DNA of 64,000 bases from positions 124,001 to 188,000 of the forward strand of contig NZ_KN322982.1 in assembly GCF_000774145.1 (NCBI RefSeq). Reading direction: 5' to 3'. How positions within the stretch are numbered: the stretch's first letter is position 1; every line of letters begins with the position of its first letter. Source of the stretch: Pseudomonas mediterranea CFBP 5447. GTDB taxonomy: Bacteria; Pseudomonadota; Gammaproteobacteria; Pseudomonadales; Pseudomonadaceae. The translations under genes and the position numbers were made by a program. The notes beneath the pieces were generated by a model. That model was not told the DNA's origin and did not search any database. It was given only the letters and a program-made list of their open reading frames with translations. Positions 1 to 9,540 of the stretch are shown here, piece by piece.

Positions 1-1
1 G

Positions 2-1081
2 CGCATTCTCATCACTGGTGGTGCCGGCTTCATCGGCTCGGCCCTCGTACGGCATTTGATCCTTGATACCGAACACCAGATCCTGAACCTCGATAAATTG
101 ACGTACGCTGGCAATCTCGAATCGCTGAGCAGCGTCGATCACGACAGTCGTTATGAGTTCGTACAAGCTGATATCGTCGATCAACCCACAGTCAGTGCCG
201 TGCTGGCGCGGTTCAAGCCCGATGCGATCATGCATCTGGCAGCGGAGTCCCATGTGGACCGCTCCATTGATGGTCCGGCGGACTTCATCCAGACCAATAT
301 CGTAGGCACCTACAGCCTCCTGGAAGCTACCCGCGCCTATTGGCAGACCCTGCCAGAACCCCGGAAACAGGCGTTTCGTTTCCACCACATCTCCACCGAC
401 GAAGTGTACGGTGACCTGCACGGCGTCGATGACCTGTTCACCGAAACCACCCCGTATGCACCCAGTTCCCCTTATTCCGCCAGCAAGGCAGCGTCCGACC
501 ATCTGGTTCGTGCCTGGCAGCGCACCTACGGCTTGCCCGTGCTGCTGACCAACTGCTCCAACAACTATGGGCCGTTCCACTTCCCTGAAAAGCTGATTCC
601 GTTGGTGATCCTCAACGCCTTGGCCGGCAAGCCATTGCCAGTGTACGGCGACGGACAACAGGTGCGGGATTGGCTGTATGTCGAAGACCATGCCCGGGCA
701 CTGCTGAAAGTCGTCACCGAAGGCGTGGTCGGAGAGACCTACAATATCGGCGGCCACAATGAACAGAAGAACATCGATGTCGTACGCGGCATCTGCGCGT
801 TGCTCGAAGAACTGGCGCCCGACAAACCCGAAGGGATCGGGCGCTATGTCGATCTGATCACCTTCGTCAGGGACCGCCCCGGCCACGACCTGCGCTATGC
901 CATCGATGCTGGGAAGATCGAACGGGAACTGGGCTGGACGCCCAGGGAAACCTTCGACACGGGCCTGCGCAAAACCGTGCAGTGGTACCTTGAGAATCTC
1001 CAGTGGTGCCGACGTGTCCAGGACGGCAGCTATCAGGGCGAGCGCCTCGGCTCGCTCGATGAAAAGGAATCGATTGCATGA
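2..1081 (+). CDS. rmlB: dTDP-glucose 4,6-dehydratase (5' end cut by window)
   Basis: Converts dTDP-glucose to dTDP-4-keto-6-deoxyglucose, the second step of dTDP-L-rhamnose synthesis, in the cytoplasm. The first visible codons read [13 protein letters not shown], the NAD-binding Rossmann motif of extended SDR enzymes. The STDEVYGDL segment and the YSASK (YxxxK) catalytic motif follow. The g at base 1 could be the last base of the ATG, so probably only two bases of the gene are missing; about 359 residues are visible, the usual family length. The stop overlaps the rmlA start (ATGA), so the operon is translationally coupled. Order here is rmlB-A-C-D. Confidence 0.97.
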   Translation, partial: RILITGGAGFIGSALVRHLILDTEHQILNLDKLTYAGNLESLSSVDHDSRYEFVQADIVDQPTVSAVLARFKPDAIMHLAAESHVDRSIDGPADFIQTNIVGTYSLLEATRAYWQTLPEPRKQAFRFHHISTDEVYGDLHGVDDLFTETTPYAPSSPYSASKAASDHLVRAWQRTYGLPVLLTNCSNNYGPFHFPEKLIPLVILNALAGKPLPVYGDGQQVRDWLYVEDHARALLKVVTEGVVGETYNIGGHNEQKNIDVVRGICALLEELAPDKPEGIGRYVDLITFVRDRPGHDLRYAIDAGKIERELGWTPRETFDTGLRKTVQWYLENLQWCRRVQDGSYQGERLGSLDEKESIA

Positions 1082-1953
1082 TGAAAGGCATTGTTCTGGC
1101 CGGTGGTTCCGGCACGCGGCTGCACCCGATTACCCTCGGGGTTTCCAAGCAACTGCTTCCGGTGTACGACAAACCGATGATCTACTACCCGATCTCGGTA
1201 CTGATGCTTGCGAGTATCAAGGACATCCTGGTGATCTCCACCCCACAGGATCTGCCGCAATACCGCAACCTGCTGGGCGATGGCAGCCAATTCGGCGTGC
1301 AGTTCAGTTACGCCGAGCAACCATCACCCGATGGCCTGGCCCAGGCATTCCTGATCGGCGAACAGTTCATTGGCAGCGATCCGGTGTGCCTGATCCTGGG
1401 CGACAACATTTTCCACGGACAGTACTTCGGTGAACAATTGCAGACCGCGGTCAATCGGCGGCAAGGTGCGACCGTATTCGGCTACTGGGTCAAGGATCCG
1501 GAGCGTTTTGGCGTGATCGACTTCGACGCCGAAGGCCATGCCCTTTCCATCGAAGAAAAACCCGCCGAGCCCAAGTCCAGCTATGCGGTCACTGGCCTGT
1601 ATTTCTACGATAACGACGTGATCCAGATCGCCAAGGCGATAAAGCCGTCCAAACGCGGCGAACTGGAGATCACCGACGTCAACAACGCTTATCTGCAACG
1701 CGGCGACCTGCATGTCGAGCGATTCGGTCGTGGTTTCGCCTGGTTGGACACCGGCACTCACGACAGCCTGCTGGAAGCCTCGCAATACGTGCAGACCATC
1801 GAACATCGCCAAGGCCTGAAAGTAGCGTGCCTGGAAGAAATCGCCTACCAACAGGGCTGGGTCAGCCGCGAGCACATACTTGAGCGTGCCGAGTACTTCG
1901 GCAAGACCGGCTACGGCCAGTACTTGTTCAAGATCGCCGGAGAAACACGTTGA
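1078..1953 (+). CDS. rmlA: Glucose-1-phosphate thymidylyltransferase
   Basis: Makes dTDP-glucose from glucose-1-phosphate and dTTP, the first step of rhamnose nucleotide synthesis. The N-terminus carries the nucleotidyltransferase signature [11 protein letters not shown] followed by [12 protein letters not shown]; the 291-residue length is typical. Two in-frame ATGs lie side by side (1078 and 1081); the first overlaps the rmlB stop and either may be used. The 3' end overlaps rmlC by four bases. Usually feedback-inhibited by dTDP-rhamnose (family knowledge). Confidence 0.97.
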   Translation: MMKGIVLAGGSGTRLHPITLGVSKQLLPVYDKPMIYYPISVLMLASIKDILVISTPQDLPQYRNLLGDGSQFGVQFSYAEQPSPDGLAQAFLIGEQFIGSDPVCLILGDNIFHGQYFGEQLQTAVNRRQGATVFGYWVKDPERFGVIDFDAEGHALSIEEKPAEPKSSYAVTGLYFYDNDVIQIAKAIKPSKRGELEITDVNNAYLQRGDLHVERFGRGFAWLDTGTHDSLLEASQYVQTIEHRQGLKVACLEEIAYQQGWVSREHILERAEYFGKTGYGQYLFKIAGETR

Positions 1954-2495
1954 ACGTCATCGCCACCCGACTGCCGGATGTCCTGATCATCGAGCCGAAA
2001 GTCTTCGGCGACGACCGCGGCTTTTTCTACGAAAGCTTCAATGCCCGGGCATTCGCCGAGGCCACTGGCTGCGACCTGCAGTTCGTCCAGGACAACCATT
2101 CACGCTCGACCAAAGGCGTGCTGCGGGGCCTGCATTATCAGATCGAACAGGCCCAGGGGAAGCTCGTGCGAGTCATCGCCGGCGAAGTGCTGGACGTGGC
2201 TGTGGACATTCGCCGCAGCTCGCCCACTTTCGGCCAGTGGGAGAGCGTGCGTCTGTCGGCGCAGAACCAGCGGCAGCTGTGGATTCCGCCAGGCTTCGCC
2301 CACGGTTTCATGGTACTGAGCGAGTCAGCGGATTTTCTCTATAAAACCACCGATTACTACGCGCCCGTGGCCGAACGCTGCATCCGTTGGGACGATCCGG
2401 ACCTGGCCATCGACTGGGAGCTGGAGGGCGCGCCCACCCTCTCGTCCAAGGACCAGAACGGCAAGTTCCTGCATGAGGCCGACCTTTTCCCATGA
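1950..2495 (+). CDS. rmlC: dTDP-4-dehydrorhamnose 3,5-epimerase
   Basis: Epimerises C3 and C5 of dTDP-4-keto-6-deoxyglucose. The 181-residue cupin protein shows the family segments [19 protein letters not shown] (catalytic His) and PPGFAHGF. The start is a TTG overlapping the rmlA TGA (TTGA); no better in-frame ATG precedes the conserved N-terminus ([12 protein letters not shown]), so the rare start is preferred. Fully inside the rml operon, with a four-base overlap with rmlD at the 3' end. Confidence 0.96.
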   Translation: MNVIATRLPDVLIIEPKVFGDDRGFFYESFNARAFAEATGCDLQFVQDNHSRSTKGVLRGLHYQIEQAQGKLVRVIAGEVLDVAVDIRRSSPTFGQWESVRLSAQNQRQLWIPPGFAHGFMVLSESADFLYKTTDYYAPVAERCIRWDDPDLAIDWELEGAPTLSSKDQNGKFLHEADLFP

Positions 2496-3373
2496 GTGAG
2501 CCCTTGCGAATCCTGATCCTCGGCAAGAACGGCCAGGTGTCCCGGGCACTCCAATCACGCCTGGCCGACACCGGCGAGCTGATCGTGCGCGGCAGCGACC
2601 AACTTGACCTGGCACGCCCGGATCAACTGCGCTCCCACATAGATGCCCTGCACCCCGATCTGATCATCAACGCCGCCGCGCACACGGCTGTCGACCAGGC
2701 CGAGAGCGAGCCGGAACTGGCCTTTGCCATCAACGCCAGCGCACCGGGGACCCTGGCTCTCGCAGCAAACGAGCTGGGGGTCCCGCTGATCCACTACTCC
2801 ACCGATTATGTCTTCGATGGCCGCAAGCCACAGCCCTACACAGAGGACGACACACCCAACCCGCTGAGTGTCTACGGACGCAGCAAACTGGCCGGCGAGG
2901 ATGCCATCCGCCAAGCCGGCGGCCAGCATCTGATATTGCGCACCAGTTGGGTGTATTCCACCGAAGGCCGCAACTTCCTCCTGACCATGCAGCGTCTGCT
3001 CCAGGAAAAACCGCACCTGCGGGTGGTCGCCGACCAGATCGGAGCACCGACCTGGTCTGGAACCATTGCCGACAGTACCGCCAGGCTTATCGAGCGCTGG
3101 ATGACGGGCCGGTGCGGCGCCTGGGGCACCTATCACCTGACGGCCCAAGGGGAGACATCCTGGTTCGGTTTTGCCCAGGCCATCGGTGAACAGTTGGTCG
3201 GGCAGCACAAGCCTTGTGCGGTCATTGAGCCCATCCCGTCCAGCGACTACCCGACGCCGGCCCCGCGGCCGCTGAACTCGCGCCTGGATTGCACACGTCT
3301 GCTCCGGGAATGGGGAGTGAGCCAGCCAGACTGGCGAAGCGCGTTGCAGCAGTGCCTTGCCGAGCGACACTAG
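2492..3373 (+). CDS. rmlD: dTDP-4-dehydrorhamnose reductase
   Basis: Final NAD(P)H-dependent step giving dTDP-L-rhamnose. The N-terminal Rossmann motif is ILGKNGQVSRAL; STDYVFDG and the YGRSK catalytic Tyr/Lys follow; 293 residues, normal for RmlD. Last gene of the operon. Its TAG stop is part of a CTAG that forms the left tip of a large palindromic element (see 3370-3535), so the element sits directly on the end of the gene. Confidence 0.96.
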   Translation: MSEPLRILILGKNGQVSRALQSRLADTGELIVRGSDQLDLARPDQLRSHIDALHPDLIINAAAHTAVDQAESEPELAFAINASAPGTLALAANELGVPLIHYSTDYVFDGRKPQPYTEDDTPNPLSVYGRSKLAGEDAIRQAGGQHLILRTSWVYSTEGRNFLLTMQRLLQEKPHLRVVADQIGAPTWSGTIADSTARLIERWMTGRCGAWGTYHLTAQGETSWFGFAQAIGEQLVGQHKPCAVIEPIPSSDYPTPAPRPLNSRLDCTRLLREWGVSQPDWRSALQQCLAERH

Positions 3374-3535
3374 CGTCCGGTCTCGGAAATAAGCTGTTCA
3401 TTTTTGGCGGCGTCTTGGGTGCACGGCCGGCGTTGCCACTCCTCGCCATAGCCCTGCTATGACTCGTCGCGGCGCCTTGGCCGAACACCCAAGCCACTCG
3501 CCAAAAAAGAACGTATTTCCGAGACAGGACACTAG
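3370..3535. repeat. Long imperfect palindrome, MITE-like, between rmlD and dctB
   Basis: The left half, read 5'->3', matches the reverse complement of the right half along nearly its full length. The tips are CTAG-CGTCC...GTCTCGGAAATA on the left and TATTTCCGAGAC...GGACACTAG on the right. Inner matching blocks include TTTTTGGCG and CTTGGGTG, and a central CATAGCC/TAGCAGGG core. There is no ORF inside. The compact size, terminal inverted repeats and CTAG at both tips suggest a miniature inverted-repeat element inserted at the rmlD stop codon (inference). RNA from it would fold into a very long hairpin that could separate rml and dctB transcription. Confidence 0.75.
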
Positions 3536-3568
3536 GCATAATGCGCTTGTTCCTACAGGCGCACGCTC

Positions 3569-5377
3569 ATGAACTCCACCCTTCCCCGCAGACCCCGTTG
3601 GCGCAGCCTGGCCTTGCTTGCACTGTGCCTGGCACCATTGCTATGGCCGCTGGAGCATCTGGCCGAGCGCTATTACCGCAGCGAACTGGCTGGACAGAAT
3701 CGCCAGACACTGGACCTTTACGTCGCCAACCTGCTGGGCACGTTGCACCGCTATGAGGTCTTGCCGCAGATTCTCGGCGACCTGCCGGCACTGCGCGCGA
3801 CGCTGTCCGCTCCGGACGATGAGTTCACCCAAAGCAACGCCAACCAGCTCCTGAAAAAAATCAGCACCCAGACCGGCGCCGAGGTGATGTACCTGATGGA
3901 CGCCACCGGCAAGACGCTGGCGGCCTCGAACTGGGACAAGCACGACAGTTTCGTCGGGCGCAATTTTGCCTTCCGGCCGTACTACATCGAAGCCATGGCC
4001 GGACGCCTGGGGCGCTTCTTCGGCCTGGGCACCACATCGGCCAAGCGCGGCTATTTCTTCGCCGCCGCCGTACGCGAGCGCGACCGCGTCATCGGTGTGC
4101 TGGTGGTCAAGGTCGACCTGGACCATACCGAAAGCCTGTGGGGCAAAACTCCGGAACAGTTGCTGGTGACCGATCACAACGGGGTGGTCATCCTGACTTC
4201 ACGGCAGGAATGGCGATTCCGTTCGACGCGCCCGTTAAGCGATGAGGAACACAGCGCAATCAGCGCCGTGCAACCCTACCCGACCCGCGATCCGAAACCG
4301 CTGAACCTGGATCCACAGGCTTGGCTGACCCAGACCCAGACCATCGAAGAAACGGGATGGAGCGTGAGCATCCTCGCTCCACGCACCCTGATCGACCGCC
4401 CTGTGCGCACCGTCGTCGCCACCGGCGGGGCGGCGCTGCTGGTCTTGATGCTGTTGCTCGGCTTGATGATGCAACGCAGGCGGCATTACCTGGACCGGAT
4501 CGCTTTCGAAGGCAAGGCGCGTCACGAGCTGGAAGGCCGGGTGGCCGAGCGCACCAGCGATCTGGAAGGCCTGAACCGGCGGCTGAAGCAGGAAGTCCTG
4601 GAGCGCGAGCAGGCGCAACAGGAACTGGTTCGCGCCCAGGATGACCTGGTCCAGGCCGGCAAGCTGTCCGCCTTGGGTACCATGTCGGCCAGTATCAGCC
4701 ACGAGCTCAACCAGCCGCTGGCAGCGATCCGCAGCTACGCGGAAAACGCCGAGATATTGCTCGACCACCAGCGCACCGAGGACGCCAGGGGCAACCTCAA
4801 ACTGATCAATGAACTGACCGGGCGCATGGCGTCGATCATCGCTCACCTGCGGGCCTTCGCCCGCCGCGATCGCCATGCGCCGGAAAGCGTCGCCCTGCAA
4901 CCGGCCCTGGACGATGCCTTGGCGCTGCTCGCCAAGCGTCGGCGCAGCATGGAAGTGGAGCTGATCCGCGACTTGCCGGCAGCCACGCTGTGGGTCGAGG
5001 CTGGAGAAACCCGCTTGCGCCAGGTGCTCGGCAACCTGTTGGCCAATGCCCTCGACGCCCTGACCGAAAAAGGTCCTCCGCGCAAACTCTGGCTCAGTGC
5101 CCAGGCCACCGAAACCGGCGTCAATCTGTACATCCGCGATAACGGCCCGGGCTTTTGCATGGAAGCCCTGGGCCGTGCCGGCGAACCCTTCTACACCACC
5201 AAGACCCGTACCCAGGGTCTGGGGCTGGGGCTGGCGATCTGCGACACCCTGATGCGCGCCTTCGGCGGCGAACTGTCGTTCGCCAACCACAAGGAGGGCG
5301 GCGCCCTTATCACCCTCAAACTGCGCGCCGGCGCGCCCGGGGTAAGCTTGCAACCGTCCGAGGACCGTAGCGTATGA
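3569..5377 (+). CDS. dctB: C4-dicarboxylate sensor histidine kinase DctB
   Basis: Inner-membrane sensor kinase of 602 residues. A transmembrane helix lies near residues 12-30, then a periplasmic Cache-type sensing region (about 35-280), a second helix at about 284-305 and a coiled-coil linker rich in E/R/Q. The HisKA box SISHELNQPLAAIR has phospho-acceptor His378. The HATPase core shows NLLANALDAL, DNGPGF and GLGLGL. DctB senses succinate, fumarate or malate and phosphorylates DctD (family knowledge). Assignment over the relatives MifS/AauS rests on position: in P. aeruginosa dctBD directly follow the rml genes. The stop overlaps the dctD start (ATGA). No dctPQM or dctA transporter lies alongside here. 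Confidence 0.85.
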   Translation: MNSTLPRRPRWRSLALLALCLAPLLWPLEHLAERYYRSELAGQNRQTLDLYVANLLGTLHRYEVLPQILGDLPALRATLSAPDDEFTQSNANQLLKKISTQTGAEVMYLMDATGKTLAASNWDKHDSFVGRNFAFRPYYIEAMAGRLGRFFGLGTTSAKRGYFFAAAVRERDRVIGVLVVKVDLDHTESLWGKTPEQLLVTDHNGVVILTSRQEWRFRSTRPLSDEEHSAISAVQPYPTRDPKPLNLDPQAWLTQTQTIEETGWSVSILAPRTLIDRPVRTVVATGGAALLVLMLLLGLMMQRRRHYLDRIAFEGKARHELEGRVAERTSDLEGLNRRLKQEVLEREQAQQELVRAQDDLVQAGKLSALGTMSASISHELNQPLAAIRSYAENAEILLDHQRTEDARGNLKLINELTGRMASIIAHLRAFARRDRHAPESVALQPALDDALALLAKRRRSMEVELIRDLPAATLWVEAGETRLRQVLGNLLANALDALTEKGPPRKLWLSAQATETGVNLYIRDNGPGFCMEALGRAGEPFYTTKTRTQGLGLGLAICDTLMRAFGGELSFANHKEGGALITLKLRAGAPGVSLQPSEDRSV

Positions 5378-6765
5378 CCATCGACAACCGGATTGAGGTG
5401 GTGCTGATCGATGACGATCCCCATCTGCGTCAGGCCCTGAGCCAGACCCTCGACCTGGCCGGCCTGAATATCCTGTCCCTGGCCGAGGCCAAGGGCCTCG
5501 CCGGGCAACTGCCCCGGGACTGGCCGGGCGTGGTGGTCAGTGACATTCGCATGCCGGGCATCGACGGGCTCGAACTGTTGAATCAACTCCATGCCCAGGA
5601 CCCGGAGCTGCCGGTGTTGCTGATCACCGGCCACGGCGACGTGCCGCTGGCAGTCCAGGCGATGCGCGCCGGGGCCTATGACTTCCTGGAAAAACCTTTC
5701 GCCAGCGATCACCTGCTCGACAGCGTACGCCGGGCCTTGGCCCTGCGCCGTCTGGTGCTGGACAACCGCAGCCTGCGCCTGGCCCTCAGCGACCGTCATG
5801 AACTCAGCGCTCGCCTGGTCGGCCAGTCCACACCCATGCTGCGCCTGCGCGAACAGATCGGCGCATTGGCGGCGACCCGCGCCGACGTGCTGATCCTCGG
5901 TGAAACGGGCGCCGGCAAGGAAGTGGTGGCCCGCGCGCTGCATGACCTTTCGGGCCGACGCAACGGCCCGTTCGTGGCGATCAACGCCGGGGCCCTGGCC
6001 GAATCGGTGGTGGAAAGCGAACTGTTCGGCCACGAGCCGGGGGCTTTCACCGGCGCGCAGAAACGTCGCATCGGCAAGTTCGAGTTCGCTAATGGCGGCA
6101 CGCTGTTCCTCGATGAAATCGAAAGCATGAGCCTGGACGTCCAGGTCAAGCTGCTGCGGCTGCTGCAAGAGCGCGTGGTGGAGCGCCTGGGGGGCAATCA
6201 ACAGATCCCGCTGGACATCCGCGTCATCGCCGCGACCAAGGAAGACCTGCGCCAGGCGGCCGACCAGGGACGCTTTCGCGCCGACCTGTACTACCGCCTG
6301 AACGTGGCACCGTTGCGCATACCGCCGTTGCGCGAACGGGGCGAGGATGCGCTGATGCTGTTCCAGCACTTCGCCGACGAAGCCAGTGCGCGCCATGGCC
6401 TGCCACCCCATGAACTGCAACCGGCACAACGGGCGCTGCTGCTGCGCCACAGCTGGCCGGGCAACGTCAGGGAGTTGCAGAATGCCGCCGAACGTTTCGC
6501 CCTCGGCCTGGAGCTGGCCCTGGACAACAGCGCGCCGGATGGCACGCCCGGCACACCGGTGGAGATCGTCAGCGGTGGCCTGAGCGAACAGGTCGAGAAT
6601 TTCGAGAGAACCCTTATCGCCGCCGAGTTGGCCCGCCCCCACAGTTCGGTACGCAGCCTCGCCGAAGCCCTGGGCATTCCGCGCAAGACCCTGCACGACA
6701 AGTTGCGCAAGCATGGCCTGACCTTCGGCGACAGCAACCCTGGCGCGGCCGATGACTCCGATTGA
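5374..6765 (+). CDS. dctD: Sigma-54-dependent response regulator DctD
   Basis: NtrC-family activator of 463 residues. The receiver domain has acidic residues near 13-15 and phospho-acceptor Asp57 (SDIRMPG). The AAA+ domain has Walker A GETGAGKE near residue 176, the sigma-54 contact loop GAFTGA near 223 and Walker B GGTLFLDEI. A Fis-type helix-turn-helix is at the C-terminus (LAEALGIPRKTLHDKLRKHG). It should activate sigma-54 promoters of C4-dicarboxylate transporters located elsewhere. Coupled to dctB by a four-base overlap. Confidence 0.88.
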   Translation: MTIDNRIEVVLIDDDPHLRQALSQTLDLAGLNILSLAEAKGLAGQLPRDWPGVVVSDIRMPGIDGLELLNQLHAQDPELPVLLITGHGDVPLAVQAMRAGAYDFLEKPFASDHLLDSVRRALALRRLVLDNRSLRLALSDRHELSARLVGQSTPMLRLREQIGALAATRADVLILGETGAGKEVVARALHDLSGRRNGPFVAINAGALAESVVESELFGHEPGAFTGAQKRRIGKFEFANGGTLFLDEIESMSLDVQVKLLRLLQERVVERLGGNQQIPLDIRVIAATKEDLRQAADQGRFRADLYYRLNVAPLRIPPLRERGEDALMLFQHFADEASARHGLPPHELQPAQRALLLRHSWPGNVRELQNAAERFALGLELALDNSAPDGTPGTPVEIVSGGLSEQVENFERTLIAAELARPHSSVRSLAEALGIPRKTLHDKLRKHGLTFGDSNPGAADDSD

Positions 6766-6802
6766 GTTATCGTTGTCTTCCTTACAAACAAGAGGCCCGG
6801 CA

Positions 6803-7258
6803 ATGAACCGCGACAGCCGTTACCTGGAATCGATCCTGCACCATGACATCCCGCTGACCCGTGACATGGGTCTCAAGGTGCTCGATTGGCAGGCCCGACA
6901 ACTGCGCCTGTTCCTGCCGCTGGAGGCCAACGTCAACCACAAGAGCACCATGTTCGGCGGCAGCCTGTATTGCGGCGCAGTGCTCGGCGGCTGGGGCTGG
7001 CTGCACCTGGCCCTGCGCGAGGAAGGCATCGAGGACGGGCATATCGTGATCCAGGAAGGGCAGATCAGCTATCCGCTGCCGGTCACCCGCGACGCGGCGG
7101 TCATCTGCGACGCGCCTGAAGAAAAGGTGTGGAAGCGTTTCCTGGCCACTTACCAGCGTTACGGACGGGCGCGACTGCCCCTGCAAACACGAGTGGTGAA
7201 TGAGGGCAGCGAAGAAGCAGCGGTGCGGTTCGAGGGGCAGTACGTGTTGCACCGCTGA
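6803..7258 (+). CDS. Hot-dog fold thioesterase (YiiD C-terminal type)
   Basis: A 151-residue protein with the hot-dog segment HKSTMFGGSLYCGAVLGGWGWL, which matches the 'thioesterase, putative' family seen as the C-terminal domain of YiiD. The substrate is unknown. An upstream in-frame ATG at 6752 would overlap dctD, but the ATG at 6803 has a purine-rich site (AAGAGG) just upstream and begins with the conserved region, so 6803 is chosen. Followed by a REPIN. Confidence 0.75.
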   Translation: MNRDSRYLESILHHDIPLTRDMGLKVLDWQARQLRLFLPLEANVNHKSTMFGGSLYCGAVLGGWGWLHLALREEGIEDGHIVIQEGQISYPLPVTRDAAVICDAPEEKVWKRFLATYQRYGRARLPLQTRVVNEGSEEAAVRFEGQYVLHR

Positions 7259-7280
7259 GCTCTGAGCGGTACCGACACCC

Positions 7281-7374
7281 TGTGGCGAGGGAGCTTGCTC
7301 CCGCTCGGTTGCGCAACGACCGCAAAATTCCAGGACTGCTTCGCAGCCCAGCGGGAGCAAGCTCCCTCGCCACA
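7281..7374. repeat. REPIN, family A
   Basis: Begins with TGTGGCGAGGGAGCTTGCTC and ends with its inverted copy (GAGCAAGCTCCCTCGCCACA), about 45 bases apart; the middle also pairs (GCGCA...; CTGCTTCGCAGCCC). Lies between the thioesterase gene and the 3' end of cysQ (convergent), where it can act as a transcript-end hairpin. Confidence 0.9.
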
Positions 7375-7393
7375 AAAAAAAAGCATTAATGAC

Positions 7394-8221
7394 TCAGGAA
7401 CGAGCAAACGCCAGCAGTTGCTCACGCCACGCTGCTTTCGCCGGCAACGCCAGGAACGATGCATTCAGCAGCGATTCCCGCGGCGGATAGCAGAACCTAT
7501 CGCCGCTCAAGTCCAACACCTCGCCGCCCGCGCCTTCCAGCACCCCCTGAGCCGCGGCGGTGTCCCACTGGGACGTGGGCGCCAATCGTGGATAGAAGTC
7601 CGCCGCGCCTTCGGCTACCAGGCAAAACTTCAATGAACTGCCAATGCTGGTGAGCTGCAGTTCCCCCAGGCTCTGGCTCAAACCGCTCAAGAGACGTTCC
7701 TGCTCCGGGCTGGTATGACGGCGACTGGCGACCACGGTGAACGCTTCACCCGGCCCAGGCACGTTACGCACCCCTACTGGCACGGGCTCGGCGCCCTTGT
7801 CGCCACGCCAGGCGCCCAGCCCCGCGCCGCCAACGTAGAAGCGGTCGTTGGTGGGCGTCGATACCACGCCAAACACCACGTGTCCCCGCTCGATCAGCGC
7901 AATGTTGACGGTGAACTCCTCGCTACCGGAAATGAACTCCTTGGTCCCATCCAGCGGGTCCACCAACCACCAGCGCTGCCAGCCGGCGCGCACATCCTGG
8001 GGGATATCGGCGTCCTCTTCGGAAAGGATCGGGATCTCCGGGGCCAGGGCCGTCAGCCCGGCCACGATGACGTCATGAGCGGCCATGTCCGCGGCGGTCA
8101 CCGGCGACTCGTCGGCCTTCTGGACAACCTGCACGTTGGCACGCCAGAAAGGCAGGATCGCCTCGCCGGCCTTGCGCGCCAATTCGACCACCGGGGCCAT
8201 CAGGGGATGAGGGTAATTCAT
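7394..8221 (-). CDS. cysQ: 3'(2'),5'-bisphosphate nucleotidase CysQ
   Basis: Hydrolyses PAP (adenosine 3',5'-bisphosphate), the by-product of sulfate assimilation and 4'-phosphopantetheine transfer. A 275-residue inositol-monophosphatase-fold protein with the metal-binding motifs SEEDADIP and DPLDGTKEFISG, and W-D-TAAAQ near the C-terminus. It overlaps the upstream nudE by four bases, so the two are one minus-strand operon. The CysQ-NudE-YrfG neighbourhood is common in pseudomonads. Confidence 0.95.
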   Translation of the reverse strand: MNYPHPLMAPVVELARKAGEAILPFWRANVQVVQKADESPVTAADMAAHDVIVAGLTALAPEIPILSEEDADIPQDVRAGWQRWWLVDPLDGTKEFISGSEEFTVNIALIERGHVVFGVVSTPTNDRFYVGGAGLGAWRGDKGAEPVPVGVRNVPGPGEAFTVVASRRHTSPEQERLLSGLSQSLGELQLTSIGSSLKFCLVAEGAADFYPRLAPTSQWDTAAAQGVLEGAGGEVLDLSGDRFCYPPRESLLNASFLALPAKAAWREQLLAFARS

Positions 8222-8784
8222 GCCAGGAACGCTCCACGCAGAGTCAGCAGGTCACGGGCCAGGTACAACGCCGCCAAAGCGCGGCCCTCAGTGAACTGCG
8301 GGTTTTGCGCAAGGGTCGACAACTCCCGCAAGTTGACCTTGTCCACGCGCATCGGCTCAGGCTCGTCCCCCTCCAGCCGTTCTTCGTACAGGTCCGTCGC
8401 CAGCACTACCTGGATTTTCTGGCTCATGTAGCCGGGAGACAACGACAGCTCGGTCAGGTGCTCCAACTGACGCGCACCAAAACCGGCTTCTTCCTTGAGC
8501 TCACGCTCGGCCGCCGCCAGTACGTCCTCGCCCGGCTCGATCAGGCCCTTGGGCAGCGACAGCTCGTAAGCATCGGTACCGCCGCAATACTCTTCCACCA
8601 ACACCGCGTGATCGGCATCGAGCATCGCCACGATCATCACCGCGCCATAACCCGGGCCCTTGCCCGCCAAACGCTCGTAGGTGCGTTCCACGCCATTGGA
8701 AAAACGCAGCTTCAGCTCCTCCACGCAAAACAAGCGGCTGGTGGCGACGATCCGTCGATCGAGTATGGTGGGTTTCTGGCGCAT
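8218..8784 (-). CDS. nudE: ADP compounds hydrolase NudE (Nudix)
   Basis: A 188-residue Nudix hydrolase acting on ADP-ribose, Ap3A and NADH-type compounds. The complete Nudix box G-x5-E-x7-REL-x-EE-x-G is visible in GLIEPGEDVLAAAERELKEE (residues about 102-121). First gene of the nudE-cysQ operon. It is divergent from yrfG across an 88-base gap that holds both promoters (a TACTATAC element is visible near 8812). Confidence 0.94.
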   Translation of the reverse strand: MRQKPTILDRRIVATSRLFCVEELKLRFSNGVERTYERLAGKGPGYGAVMIVAMLDADHAVLVEEYCGGTDAYELSLPKGLIEPGEDVLAAAERELKEEAGFGARQLEHLTELSLSPGYMSQKIQVVLATDLYEERLEGDEPEPMRVDKVNLRELSTLAQNPQFTEGRALAALYLARDLLTLRGAFLA

Positions 8785-8872
8785 AAACGGCTCCCTGGGC
8801 GATAGCAGGCTACTATACCCGGCCTATCCTGAATGTTTATGGCGGATATCCGATTACCGCTGGAGAAGTTTT

Positions 8873-9535
8873 ATGGCCTTGCTGCCCTGGCACGAGATCG
8901 ACACGGTGCTGCTGGACATGGACGGCACCTTGCTGGACCTGCATTACGACAACCATTTCTGGATGGAACACCTGCCCCAGCGCTACGCCGACTTGCATGG
9001 CGTGAGCCGGGCCATGGCCGAGATGGAACTGCAACCGCTGTTCGAACGCAACGCCGGCCAGTTGCAGTGGTATTGCCTGGATTTCTGGAGCACAGAGCTG
9101 AAACTGCCGGTGCGCGAGCTGAAACTGGAAACCGCGCACCTGATCGCCCTGCGGCCGGATGCCGATACCTTCCTAGGGGCCATCCAGCGAGCCGGCAAGC
9201 GCGTGGTGATGATCACCAATGCCCACCGTGACTCGTTGTCCCTGAAGCTGGAACGCATTGAGCTTGCCCCTTATTTCGAGCGCTTGATCAGCTCCCACGA
9301 CTACGGCTTCCCCAAGGAAAACCCGCAATTCTGGGACGCGCTGAAAGCCGACCTGGATTTCGACCCGGCTCGCAGTTTGTTCATCGACGACACCCTGCCG
9401 GTATTGCGCAGTGCCCGGGACTTCGGCGTAGCACACCTGCTGGCCGTCAGCGAACCGGACAGCCGCAAGGGGCCGAAGGATACGGGGGAGTTCGCGGCGC
9501 TGGGGGATTATCGGGATCTGATTGCAGGGCTTTGA
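8873..9535 (+). CDS. yrfG: HAD-type GMP/IMP nucleotidase (YrfG-like)
   Basis: A 220-residue HAD phosphohydrolase. Motif I is LLDMDGTLLDL (Asp nucleophile and acid/base Asp), motif II is MITNAH, and motif III/IV is PKENP with FIDDTLPVL. E. coli YrfG dephosphorylates purine nucleotides and sits near nudE, as here. The open frame extends upstream, but ATG 8873 directly precedes the HAD fold and has GGAGAAG upstream. Confidence 0.85.
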   Translation: MALLPWHEIDTVLLDMDGTLLDLHYDNHFWMEHLPQRYADLHGVSRAMAEMELQPLFERNAGQLQWYCLDFWSTELKLPVRELKLETAHLIALRPDADTFLGAIQRAGKRVVMITNAHRDSLSLKLERIELAPYFERLISSHDYGFPKENPQFWDALKADLDFDPARSLFIDDTLPVLRSARDFGVAHLLAVSEPDSRKGPKDTGEFAALGDYRDLIAGL

Positions 9536-9540
9536 GCTTT

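Noticed and set aside
3376..3530. Simple rho-independent terminator for the rml operon
   Set aside because: Far too long and lacking a U-tract directly after the stem; better described as a MITE-like palindrome that may act as a terminator.
7281..7374. Repeated palindromes that could be mistaken for CRISPR units
   Set aside because: Copies are dispersed between genes across the whole window, occur as inverted pairs and have no regular spacers or cas genes; they are REP/REPIN elements.
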